Of a DNA stretch of 52,612 bases, positions 44,429 through 52,184 are shown one piece after another. This DNA comes from Variovorax sp. JS1663 (lineage in GTDB: Bacteria; Pseudomonadota; Gammaproteobacteria; Burkholderiales; Burkholderiaceae_C), in NCBI RefSeq assembly GCF_002157355.1, contig NZ_LYMK01000048.1, positions 1 to 52,612 on the forward strand, in the 5' to 3' direction. A program made the translations under genes and the position numbers. The notes under the pieces are model-generated. The model ran no database searches and was not told where the DNA came from. It was given only the letters and a program-made list of their open reading frames with translations. How positions within the stretch are numbered: the stretch's first letter is position 1; each line of letters starts with the position of its first letter.

Positions 44429-45268
44429 TCAGTAGGCGATCCGCGCCACCGCGCGCAGCTCGTCCGGCGTGGCGGTGCCGTAGCCGAAGAACTCCAGGTA
44501 GGCGGGGATCATTTCGAACAGCATGTCGGTGCCGACCTGCACGCCACAGCCCTTGTCGCGGGCCGCGCGCAGGAGCGGCGTGAATTCGGATTTCATCACG
44601 ACCTCGCCGACGAAGGTCGAGGGCGCGATGCGGTCGATGTCGAAGGGTAGCGGATCGTCCTTGTTCATGCCGAGCGGGGTGGCATTGACCACCAGTTCGA
44701 AGCCGGCAGGATCACTGGAGCCGGTGCGCACCACGAGCTTCGGGTAGTGCGCCTTCAGCCGCCCGGCCAGCGCCTCGGCCGATTCGGCGCGCGCATCGAA
44801 GAGCGAGAGCTCCGCCACCCCGGCCGCCGCGAGCGACGCCGCGATGGCCGAGCCCACGCCGCCGCTGCCCGAGACCAGCACGCGCGCGCCGTCGAGCTTG
44901 CAGCCCTTGCGCTGCACGCCGCGCACGAAGCCGGCGCCGTCGAACTGGTCGCCGACCAGGCGGCCATCGGCCTCCTTGCGCACCGCGTTGCAGGCGCCGG
45001 CGATCTTCGCGGCCGGCGTGAGCTCGTCCACCAGCGACATGGTGGTGACCTTGTGCGGCATGGTCACCAGCGCGCCGCGGATGTTGCTCATGCGGAACAG
45101 CAGGGGAAAGAAGGCCTCGTAGTTCTCCGGCTTCACGCCCATGGGCACGACGACCGCGTCGATGTCGCGCGCCTCGAACCAGGGGTTGTAGATCATGGGC
45201 GCCTTGAAGCTCTCGGTCGGAAAGCCGATGTGGGCGATGAGGGTGGTCTTGCCTGAGATGTCGGTCAT
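44429..45268 (-). CDS. Shikimate dehydrogenase-like protein 2
   Basis: The 279-residue AroE-family protein has the substrate-side catalytic Lys in TMPHK and Asp in GDQFDGAGF, the NAD(P) loop GSGGVGSAIA, and LFDARAESAEAL after beta-2. An Asp there (instead of the Asn-Arg of biosynthetic, NADP-dependent AroE) suggests NAD use and hence a catabolic role, oxidising quinate or shikimate. It overlaps the Gfo/Idh/MocA gene by four bases (ATGA). It is unlikely to be the housekeeping AroE. Confidence 0.88.
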   Translation of the reverse strand: MTDISGKTTLIAHIGFPTESFKAPMIYNPWFEARDIDAVVVPMGVKPENYEAFFPLLFRMSNIRGALVTMPHKVTTMSLVDELTPAAKIAGACNAVRKEADGRLVGDQFDGAGFVRGVQRKGCKLDGARVLVSGSGGVGSAIAASLAAAGVAELSLFDARAESAEALAGRLKAHYPKLVVRTGSSDPAGFELVVNATPLGMNKDDPLPFDIDRIAPSTFVGEVVMKSEFTPLLRAARDKGCGVQVGTDMLFEMIPAYLEFFGYGTATPDELRAVARIAY

Positions 45269-46305
45269 GATGTGATGGGGACCCGAAGGCCCGTTCGTGC
45301 CGCCTCGTCGATGGCGAGCGTCACCGCGAGCGTGCGGATGGCGTCGCGCACCGTGACACGGGGCGGCACTTCGCGCCGGACGACGGCGCAGAAATGATCG
45401 AGCTGGCGCACCAGCGGGTCGATCTCGCGGATCTCGACCTGGCTCTTCACCAGGGGGTTCCACCAGGAGGCCGCGCCGAGGTATTCGTAGACGCGCAGCG
45501 TGGGCACCTGCAGCGAGCCGCGGGTGCCGGCGATCACGTAGCAGTCCTGGTCGGGATGGTGGTCGAAGTCATGGTTCTCGCCCGAGCTCTGCTCCCAGCT
45601 GCGCGGGCTGGCGGCGGCATCGGAGAGCATGAAGGTGCCGAGGGCGCCGTTGGCGAAGCGCAGGGTGATCGCCACCGTGTCCTCCACCTCGAAGCCGCGG
45701 ATGGCGTTGGAGCCCGTGGCCTGCACCTCGACGATGTCGCCCACCAGGGCGCGCAGGTTGTCGATCTCGTGCACCAGGTTGAGCAGGATGGGGCCGCCGC
45801 CCTTCTGCCGGCGCCAGGCAGCGTCGAAGTACTCGTCGGGCTTGTGGAAGGTGGCGCTGGCCGTCACCGCCACCAGCCGGCCGAGGCGGCCGCTGGCGAT
45901 GGTCTCGCGCGCGGCCTCGAGGATGGCGCTGTGCCGGCGGTGATGGCCCACCAGCACCGGCACGCCGGCCGCCTCGACCGCATCGGCCAGCCGGATGGCC
46001 TCCTCCATCGTATCGGCCACCGGCTTTTCCAGCAGCACCGGCACGCCCGCCTCGATGCAGGCCAGCGCACCCGGCACGTGCAGCAGGTTGGGCGTGGCCA
46101 GCACCACCCCGTCGAGGCGCTGCGCCGCGAGCATCGCCTCGAGCGAGGGGTACAGCGGCACGCCGGCCTCGTCGGCCAGCATGGCTGCGCTGGGGTAGGG
46201 ATCGGCGAAGGCGGCGAGTTCGCATTCGCCGCTCGCGAGCATGCGTTTCCAGTGCGCCCGGCCGATCAGGCCGGCACCGGCGATCGCGAGACGCAGCTTG
46301 GACAT
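45265..46305 (-). CDS. Gfo/Idh/MocA-family oxidoreductase
   Basis: The 346-residue protein has an N-terminal Rossmann domain (LRLAIAGAGLIGRAHWKRM), the family signature EKPVADTMEEA near residue 95 with the catalytic Lys, and an alpha/beta C-terminal domain (VLVGHHRRHSAI, then FHKPDEYFDAAWRRQKGGGPILLNLVHEIDNLRAL). It uses NAD(P) to act on a cyclic polyol or sugar acid. Within this operon it may oxidise quinate or another hydroaromatic; the substrate is inference. It follows the TRAP dctP by 16 bp. Confidence 0.92.
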   Translation of the reverse strand: MSKLRLAIAGAGLIGRAHWKRMLASGECELAAFADPYPSAAMLADEAGVPLYPSLEAMLAAQRLDGVVLATPNLLHVPGALACIEAGVPVLLEKPVADTMEEAIRLADAVEAAGVPVLVGHHRRHSAILEAARETIASGRLGRLVAVTASATFHKPDEYFDAAWRRQKGGGPILLNLVHEIDNLRALVGDIVEVQATGSNAIRGFEVEDTVAITLRFANGALGTFMLSDAAASPRSWEQSSGENHDFDHHPDQDCYVIAGTRGSLQVPTLRVYEYLGAASWWNPLVKSQVEIREIDPLVRQLDHFCAVVRREVPPRVTVRDAIRTLAVTLAIDEAARTGLRVPITS

Positions 46306-46321
46306 GACCGGCCCCGCGTGC

Positions 46322-47347
46322 CTACTTGCGGACCTTGGCCACTTCGGCCTGCAGTTCCTTGACGGTGGCCTCGCCCACCGTCGCCGAGTACTTGTCGATC
46401 ACCGGCTTGACCTTGTCGCGCAGCTTGGCCAACTCGGCCGGCGGCAGCTCGGTGACGGTCATGCCCGCCTTCTTGAGCTGGTCGAGCGCGCCGTCGGCGG
46501 CGGCGCGCGAGACCTCGCGCTGGAACTTGGTCGCCTCGGCGGCCGAGTCCTCGATGATCTTCTTCTCCTCGGCGCTCATGCCGTCCCAGGTCTTCTTGCT
46601 GATGATCAGCGCCTGCGGGTTGTAGATGTGGCGCGTCTGCGTGATGTACTTCTGTACCTCGGCGAACTTGGACGAGGCGATCACCGTGTTCGGGTTCTCC
46701 TGGCCATCGACCGCTTTCTGGTCCAGCGCCGAATACAGCTCCGGGAAAGGCATCGGCGTGGCGTTGGCGCCGAGGGTGTTGAACAGGTCGATGTAGATCG
46801 GCGACTGGATCACGCGGATCTTGAGGCCCGCGATGTCCTCGGCCTTGGCCACCGCCCGCTTGCTGTTGGTGAGGTTGCGGAAGCCCAGGTCCCAGTAGCC
46901 CAGGCCGTGCAGATTCTTCTCGTCGAGCTTGGCGAGCAGCTTCTTGCCGAAGGCGCCATCGGTCACCGCATCGGCCTCCTGCGGGGTGTTGAACAGGAAG
47001 GGCAGATCGTAGGCCGCGAACTCCTTGACCTGCGAGCCCAGGATGCCGGCGTTGAGCACCGTCACCTCGACCGTGCCGCCTTGCAGCGCCGAGACGGTCT
47101 GCAGGTCGCCGCCCAGCGTGCCGCCGGGGAAGAGCTTGACGCTGATCTTCTTGCCGGACTTCTCGGAGACCAGGTCGGCGAACTTCTGCGCGCCCTGCGC
47201 CTGCGGGTGGCCGGTCTGGTTCTGGAAGGCGAACTTGAGCGTGCGCTCCTTGACCTGTGCGGCAGCGCCGCCGGCAAACGTCAGGGTGGCCACGGCAGCC
47301 AGGGCGACCAGCGAGGTACGGAAAACGGGACGGAAGAGTTGGTTCAT
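46322..47347 (-). CDS. TRAP transporter solute-binding protein 2 (DctP family)
   Basis: The 341-residue periplasmic protein has a signal peptide (NQLFRPVFRTSLVALAAV, cleaved near GGAAAQ) and DctP landmarks (FPGGTLGGDLQTVSALQGGTVEVTV, DLPFLFNTPQEADAVTDGAFG, Arg in GLKIRVIQSPIYIDLFNTLG, and ATPMPFPELYSALDQKAVDGQENP). It is encoded after the permease genes, in the order Q-M-P. In this operon the ligand is probably shikimate, quinate or dehydroshikimate. An AAGGAGAC ribosome binding site precedes the ATG. Confidence 0.93.
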   Translation of the reverse strand: MNQLFRPVFRTSLVALAAVATLTFAGGAAAQVKERTLKFAFQNQTGHPQAQGAQKFADLVSEKSGKKISVKLFPGGTLGGDLQTVSALQGGTVEVTVLNAGILGSQVKEFAAYDLPFLFNTPQEADAVTDGAFGKKLLAKLDEKNLHGLGYWDLGFRNLTNSKRAVAKAEDIAGLKIRVIQSPIYIDLFNTLGANATPMPFPELYSALDQKAVDGQENPNTVIASSKFAEVQKYITQTRHIYNPQALIISKKTWDGMSAEEKKIIEDSAAEATKFQREVSRAAADGALDQLKKAGMTVTELPPAELAKLRDKVKPVIDKYSATVGEATVKELQAEVAKVRK

Positions 47348-47391
47348 GGTGAAAGTCTCCTTGGTTGAAATTTCGAATTGCGTGAACGTGC

Positions 47392-48672
47392 TCAGCCCGA
47401 GAGCAGCCGCGCCGGCCAGATGACGAGCTGCGGGAACAGGACCATCAGGAACATCATGGTGAACTCGGCAATGGCGAACGGCAGCACGCCGCGCGTGACC
47501 TCGTCCATCTTCATGCGCGCCACCCCCGCCACCACGTTGAGCACCGTGCCCACCGGCGGCGTGATGAGGCCGATCGAGTTGTTGATGATGAAGAGCACGC
47601 CGAAGTAGATCGGGTCGATGCCCGCGGCCTTGATCACCGGCATCAGCACCGGCGTGAGGATCAGGATGGTGGGCGTCATGTCCATGGCGGTGCCCACCGC
47701 CATCACCAGCACCATGATGACCAGCATCAGCAGCATCGGCTTGTCGATCAGCGGCTGCAGCAGCGCCACCAGCTTCGACGGCAGGTCGGCCACCGTGATC
47801 AGCCAGGCCGAGACCATCGCCGCCGCGACCAGGAACATCACGATCGCGCTGGTCTTGGCCGCCGAGACGAACATGCCGTAGAACTGCGAGGGCTTGAGCT
47901 CCCGGTAGACCACCGTGGCCACGAAGATCGCGTAGACCGCGGCGACGACCGCCGCCTCCGTGGGCGTGAAGATGCCGAAGCGCAAGCCCACCAGGATGAT
48001 CAGCGGCAGCATCAGCGCCCAGGTCGATTCGCGCAGCGCCTTCCACATTTCGCCGGCCGACTTGCGCGGCGGCGGCAGCACCTTTTCCTTGCGCACCAGC
48101 CACCACCACGTGAACCACAGCGAGGCGCCGATCAGGATGCCGGGGAAGATGCCGGCCAGGAACAGCTTGGAGATCGACACATTGGCCGCCACGCCGAAGA
48201 TCACGAAGCCGATCGAGGGCGGGATGATCGGACCGATCACGCCCGAGGCCGCGATCAGCCCGCCGGAGCGCGCCTTGTCGTGGCCGGCGGCCACCATCAT
48301 GGGGATCAGCAGCGCGGAGAGCGCGGCCGCGTCGGCTACCGCCGAGCCCGACAGCGCCGACAGGATGCAGGCGGCCACGATGGCGACGTAGCCCAGCCCG
48401 CCGCGCACGTGGCCCACCACCGCCAGCGCCAGGTTGACGATGCGGCGAGACAGCCCGCCCTGGTTCATCGCCTCGCCGGCCAGCATGAAGAAGGGCACGG
48501 CCAGCAGCGGAAAACTGTCTGCGCCGTTGATCACGTTCTGCGCCAGGATCTGCGCGTCGAACAGGTCGAGGTGCCACATCAGCGCGACGCCGCACAGCAG
48601 CAGCGAATAGGCGATCGGTACGCCGATGGCCATGGCGCCCAGCAGGGCGCCCAGGAAGATGGCGATCGTCAT
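47392..48672 (-). CDS. TRAP transporter large permease 2 (DctM family)
   Basis: The 426-residue protein has the DctM hallmarks: GADSFPLLAVPFFMLAGEAMNQGG, LSALSGSAVADAAALSALLIPMM, GPIIPPSIGFVIFG and LITPPVGTVLNVVAGVARM. I start it at the ATG at 48672 (MTIAIFLGALLGAM), immediately after the small permease stop; the frame is open upstream but non-membrane. It forms the sodium-coupled carrier with DctQ2 and the DctP2 protein. Confidence 0.94.
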   Translation of the reverse strand: MTIAIFLGALLGAMAIGVPIAYSLLLCGVALMWHLDLFDAQILAQNVINGADSFPLLAVPFFMLAGEAMNQGGLSRRIVNLALAVVGHVRGGLGYVAIVAACILSALSGSAVADAAALSALLIPMMVAAGHDKARSGGLIAASGVIGPIIPPSIGFVIFGVAANVSISKLFLAGIFPGILIGASLWFTWWWLVRKEKVLPPPRKSAGEMWKALRESTWALMLPLIILVGLRFGIFTPTEAAVVAAVYAIFVATVVYRELKPSQFYGMFVSAAKTSAIVMFLVAAAMVSAWLITVADLPSKLVALLQPLIDKPMLLMLVIMVLVMAVGTAMDMTPTILILTPVLMPVIKAAGIDPIYFGVLFIINNSIGLITPPVGTVLNVVAGVARMKMDEVTRGVLPFAIAEFTMMFLMVLFPQLVIWPARLLSG

Positions 48673-48673
48673 C

Positions 48674-49276
48674 TCAGCGACCACCCGTGTTGTTGCCCGA
48701 GCGGCGGCGCTGCGCGGCCTCCTCGGCATCGCGGCGCGCCAGCTCCGCGTTGATCTTGTCGATGTCGCCCTGCTCCTCCGACTCGTGCACCATCACCAGC
48801 TCGGCATCGCTGAGCTGGCCGCTCACGGCGCGCCACAGGTCGTAGAGCAGGAACACGATGGCCGAGACGCCGAACACCACGCCGACGAAGTAGAAGATCG
48901 CAACCGAGGCGCCGGTGGTGGGCGCGCTCACGTCCCAGTTGATCAGCGTCTGCTGCCAGCTGCCCGTGAGCAGCAGGTACGAGGCGTAGAGCATCAGCAG
49001 GTGCGCGACCACCAGGCACAGCTTCTTGCCCCAGGTGGGCAGCTTGGCGATGAGCATGTCGGTGCCCAGGTGGCCGTGCTCGCGCACCGCGACGATGGCG
49101 CCGAGGAAGGTCATCCACACGAAGAGCCAGCGCGAGACCTCTTCCGACACCGTGATGCCGGAGTTGAAGCCGTAGCGCAGCACCACGTTGCCGAACACCA
49201 TGATCACCATGATGGCCAGCATCAGGGCCATCAGCCCCTCCAGCCCCCTGCAGTACCACGAGAAGATTCTTGTCAT
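48674..49276 (-). CDS. TRAP transporter small permease 2 (DctQ family)
   Basis: The 200-residue protein has four helices and the DctQ signature SGITVSEEVSRWLFVWMTFLGAIVAVREHGHLG. The C-terminal 35 residues are charged and hydrophilic (SEEQGDIDKINAELARRDAEEAAQRRR), longer than usual. Its ATG overlaps the stop of the TIM-barrel gene by four bases. Confidence 0.92.
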   Translation of the reverse strand: MTRIFSWYCRGLEGLMALMLAIMVIMVFGNVVLRYGFNSGITVSEEVSRWLFVWMTFLGAIVAVREHGHLGTDMLIAKLPTWGKKLCLVVAHLLMLYASYLLLTGSWQQTLINWDVSAPTTGASVAIFYFVGVVFGVSAIVFLLYDLWRAVSGQLSDAELVMVHESEEQGDIDKINAELARRDAEEAAQRRRSGNNTGGR

Positions 49277-50151
49277 TGCCTGTCTCCGGTTGAAGTTGTT
49301 CTGCTGAGCACCGCCTCGCTGATCCAGCGCGCGCTCTTCATGCCGCGCTGGCCGACCACCATCGGGTCGGAATTCACGTAGTCGTCGTTGAACACCTCGA
49401 AGGTGTAGTGGCCGCGGTAGCCCTTGTCCTCCAGCAGCTGCACCATGTCGCGCACGTCGTGCAGGCCTTCGCCGGGGAAGAGGCGCTGGTGGCGGGCGAG
49501 CTCGATCATGTCGGACTGGCGGTCGCTGTATTCGAAGAAGTAGTCGGCCAGCTGCACCAGGAAGATCTTCTCGATGGGGACCTCGGCCAGCTGGGCCAGC
49601 GTCTCGGGCGTGTCGTCGCCGTGCACCGACATGTGGAAGCTGTCGAGGTTCAGGCCCACGTTCTGGCGGTTGCAGCGCTTCACGATGTCCCAGGCCTGGT
49701 GCCAGCGGTTGACGTGCCGGCCCCAGGACAGCGCCTCGTAGCAGATGCGGATGCCCAGCGGCGTGGCGAGGGTCGCCAGGGTGCGCAGGTCCTCGGCCGC
49801 GCGCTCGGGATCATTGATGGCGAGGGGCGAGGTGGTGGAACACACGAGCAGCAGATCCGCGCCCACCAGCGCCATCTGGCGCAGTTGCTCACGGGCCATT
49901 TCCAGTCGGTGCGGACGCATCGCGTCGGGCGCGCATTCGAAGTCGCGCAGCGGCTGGAAGTCGGTCACCTTCAGGCCGCTGCCCTTCACCAGGTCTGCCG
50001 CCTTCTCCACTCCCGCCGGATGCGCGATCAGGTCGCGCGCCCACAGCTCCACGCCGGCGAAGCCCGCCGCCTTCATGCACTCGAGCTTGTGGCCGAGGTC
50101 GCCCCCCATGGTGACGGTGTTGAAGCCGAAGCGGTCGAGCGAGATGGCCAT
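49273..50151 (-). CDS. quiC: Sugar-phosphate-isomerase-like TIM barrel, probable 3-dehydroshikimate dehydratase
   Basis: The 292-residue protein is a xylose-isomerase-like TIM barrel: LGHKLECMKAAGFAGVELWARDL, LGIRICYEALSWGRHVN (metal-ligand Glu), NVGLNLDSFHMSVHGDD, and GHYTFEVFNDDY (second Glu). This fold includes single-domain 3-dehydroshikimate dehydratases (QuiC/AsbF type) that form protocatechuate. Placement between two shikimate dehydrogenase-like genes, a TRAP transporter and pcaBCD makes that role likely; the symbol is inferred. The ATG at 50151 follows a 22-bp gap from the preceding gene. Confidence 0.8.
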   Translation of the reverse strand: MAISLDRFGFNTVTMGGDLGHKLECMKAAGFAGVELWARDLIAHPAGVEKAADLVKGSGLKVTDFQPLRDFECAPDAMRPHRLEMAREQLRQMALVGADLLLVCSTTSPLAINDPERAAEDLRTLATLATPLGIRICYEALSWGRHVNRWHQAWDIVKRCNRQNVGLNLDSFHMSVHGDDTPETLAQLAEVPIEKIFLVQLADYFFEYSDRQSDMIELARHQRLFPGEGLHDVRDMVQLLEDKGYRGHYTFEVFNDDYVNSDPMVVGQRGMKSARWISEAVLSRTTSTGDRQ

Positions 50152-50173
50152 GGTGTGTGATTTGCGCGCCGGA

Positions 50174-51097
50174 TCAGGCGACGCTGTCGGAGTGGTATCG
50201 CAGGGGGGCGTCGATCTCATCCGCCATCGCGGCGGGGTAGATCAGCTCGCGCAGGAACCGCGCGTCGTCGCGCACCGCGTGCGCCGCGGCCTGGTGGCCG
50301 AAAAAGTCCAGGTAGTACGGCATCTGCTGGATCAGCATCTCGAAGCCGGCCTGGGCATTGAGCCCGCGCGCGCGGGCGGCCCGCACCAGCGGCGTGGGCT
50401 GGTTGCGCAGCAGGATGTCGAACAGCGCCGCGTGCGGCTCCATGCGCGACACCTCCACCGGCAAAGGGTCGCCGTCCTTCAGGCCGAGCTGCGTGGCGTT
50501 GACGACCAGGTCGTAGCCGGCCGGGTCGCTGCCCTCGGCCGCGACCACGGTCGCGTCGAAGAAGGCATCGAGCTTGGCGGCGACGCCGGCCGCCTTGCCG
50601 GCCGAGATGTCGTGGAAGGCGATGTGCTCGGCGCCGTTGACCGTGCCGCCCTCGGCCAGCGCCACGCCCGCGGCCGCCGCGCTGACGCCGGCGCCCAGGA
50701 TCAGCACGCGCTTGCCGCGGAAGGGAATGTTGTAGTGGTCCAGCGCGCCCAGCAGGCCTTCGCCGTCGAACAGGTCGCCTTCGAGTTCGCCGTTGGGGAT
50801 GCGCTTGACCACGTTGACCGAGCCGGCCACGCGGCCGAAGAGGCCGGCGCCGTCGAGCAGGTCCACCGCAAGCGGCTTGTGCGGCGGCGCGATCACCATG
50901 CCGCGCACGTTGCGCGCAAGGAAGGCGGCCTTGACGAAGACGGCGAAGTCGCGCTTCGACACGTGCACCGGCGCCATCACGGCGTCGATGCCGTGGCGCT
51001 CGAAGACGGCATTGAACATGCGCGGCAACCGCACGTTGGTGACCGGATCGCCGGGGATCAGGTAGAGGTCGGTGCTGCCTGCGATTGAAGGAAACAT
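50174..51097 (-). CDS. Shikimate dehydrogenase-like protein 1
   Basis: The 307-residue AroE-family protein is the first gene of the catabolic operon. Catalytic Lys and Asp are in APPHK and GDLFDGEGL, but the N-terminal substrate motif is altered (GDPVTNVRLP) and the cofactor loop lacks the usual second Gly pair (GAGVSAAAAG). FHDISAGKAAG after beta-2 again suggests NAD. With a 25-residue C-terminal extension, it is diverged from protein 2, so the pair may handle different hydroaromatics (quinate and shikimate). Confidence 0.86.
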   Translation of the reverse strand: MFPSIAGSTDLYLIPGDPVTNVRLPRMFNAVFERHGIDAVMAPVHVSKRDFAVFVKAAFLARNVRGMVIAPPHKPLAVDLLDGAGLFGRVAGSVNVVKRIPNGELEGDLFDGEGLLGALDHYNIPFRGKRVLILGAGVSAAAAGVALAEGGTVNGAEHIAFHDISAGKAAGVAAKLDAFFDATVVAAEGSDPAGYDLVVNATQLGLKDGDPLPVEVSRMEPHAALFDILLRNQPTPLVRAARARGLNAQAGFEMLIQQMPYYLDFFGHQAAAHAVRDDARFLRELIYPAAMADEIDAPLRYHSDSVA

Positions 51098-51229
51098 GGT
51101 GCGGTGTCTCTCTCTGGCGGTTTGTTCGTCTATCGCGCAAAAGGCCGGGAGCGGGGCTTAATGTAGGCGGCCGGCTTGCGCAACCCAAGGGAAAGGTTCC
51201 AGAATAGCTCGCTGATCGTGCCATAGCGA

Positions 51230-51240
51230 TCGATAATCGA
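51230..51240. promoter_or_regulatory. Palindrome candidate for the divergent IclR regulator
   Basis: Perfect 11-base palindrome TCGAT-A-ATCGA lies in the 165-bp gap between the catabolic operon and the IclR gene. The minus strand across 51226-51242 reads GTTCGATTATCGATCGC, resembling PcaR/PcaU-type sites (recalled form GTTCGATAATCGCAC). It is 22 bases before the regulator ATG and about 130 bases from the operon start. The rest of the gap shows no boxes I trust. Confidence 0.5.
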
Positions 51241-51262
51241 ACGAATCCAGGGTTTGTCCTCA

Positions 51263-52048
51263 ATGACCAGCGATCTCTCCCCTGCCCCGCCCGGCCTGGA
51301 CAAGCGCGACTGGATCGCCGGCCTGGAGCGCGGCGTGTCCATCATCGAAGCCTTCGACGACGCCCACCCCCGCATGACCGCGAGCGAGGCGGGCCAGCGC
51401 ACCGGCATGACGCGCACCGCCGCCCGGCGCTACCTCCTGACGCTGCAGCACATGGGCTACGTGGCGGGGGACGGCAAGCTGTTCTGGCTGACGCCGCGCG
51501 TGCTGCGCCTGGGCCAGTCGTACCTGGAATCGGCGCGGCTGCCGCGCATCGTGCAGCCCTTCCTGCAGCGGGTGGCGGCCGGCACGCACGAGATCGCCTA
51601 CCTGAGCGTGATGGACGGGGACGAGGTGGTCTACATCGCGCGCAACGGCCCCAATCGGAGCATGAGCACCGGCTACGTGCTCGGGGCGCGGGTGCCGGCG
51701 CAGGTGACGGCCTCGGGCATGCTGATGCTGGCCATGCGCAGCGACGAGGAGCGCGGCCACTGGCTGGCGACGCACGAGCTCACCGTCTTCACCTCACACA
51801 CCATCTCGAGCAAGGAGCGCATGAAGCTGGAGCTGGCGCGCATCCGCGCGCAGGGCTGGGCGCTGTCGGAGCAGCAGCTGGATCTGAACTCGCGCGGCAT
51901 CGCGGTGCCGCTGCGCGACCGGCATGGCGAGCTCGTGGGTGCACTCAACATCACCATGCCGATGGGCCATGAAAGCAGCGAGGACGCGGTCGCCCGCGTC
52001 CTCCCTGTGCTGCGCGAGACCGCGCAGGCGATGCGGAACATGATCTGA
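51263..52048 (+). CDS. IclR-family regulator (PcaR/PobR-like)
   Basis: The 261-residue protein has a winged helix (AGLERGVSIIEAFDDAHPRMTASEAGQRTGMTRTAARRYLLTLQHMGYV, residues 20-70) and an IclR effector domain (VVYIARNGPNRSMSTGYVLGARVPAQVTASG, ELTVFTSHTISS). This subfamily includes PcaR, PcaU and CatR-like regulators of aromatic catabolism. Divergent placement makes it the likely regulator of the shikimate/pca operon, with an aromatic or hydroaromatic inducer. I use the ATG at 51263; a TTG three codons earlier is also in frame. Confidence 0.92.
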   Translation: MTSDLSPAPPGLDKRDWIAGLERGVSIIEAFDDAHPRMTASEAGQRTGMTRTAARRYLLTLQHMGYVAGDGKLFWLTPRVLRLGQSYLESARLPRIVQPFLQRVAAGTHEIAYLSVMDGDEVVYIARNGPNRSMSTGYVLGARVPAQVTASGMLMLAMRSDEERGHWLATHELTVFTSHTISSKERMKLELARIRAQGWALSEQQLDLNSRGIAVPLRDRHGELVGALNITMPMGHESSEDAVARVLPVLRETAQAMRNMI

Positions 52049-52126
52049 GTGGCGGGCTCGGAATCCAGCCGATCGATCTACGACAAAGAACGAGATTTGA
52101 TCTGATCCAAACGCCCTCAGAATCGC

Positions 52127-52147
52127 GCCTCGCAACGGGAGCGAGGC
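52127..52147 (+). terminator. Hairpin after the IclR gene
   Basis: Perfect 7-bp stem GCCTCGC / GCGAGGC with loop AACGGGA, in the 136-bp gap before the exoprotein gene. No T run. It may terminate the regulator transcript. Confidence 0.4.
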
Positions 52148-52184
52148 AGCCACGACGCTGAAGCCATGCGCTTGGTCTCCCCGG

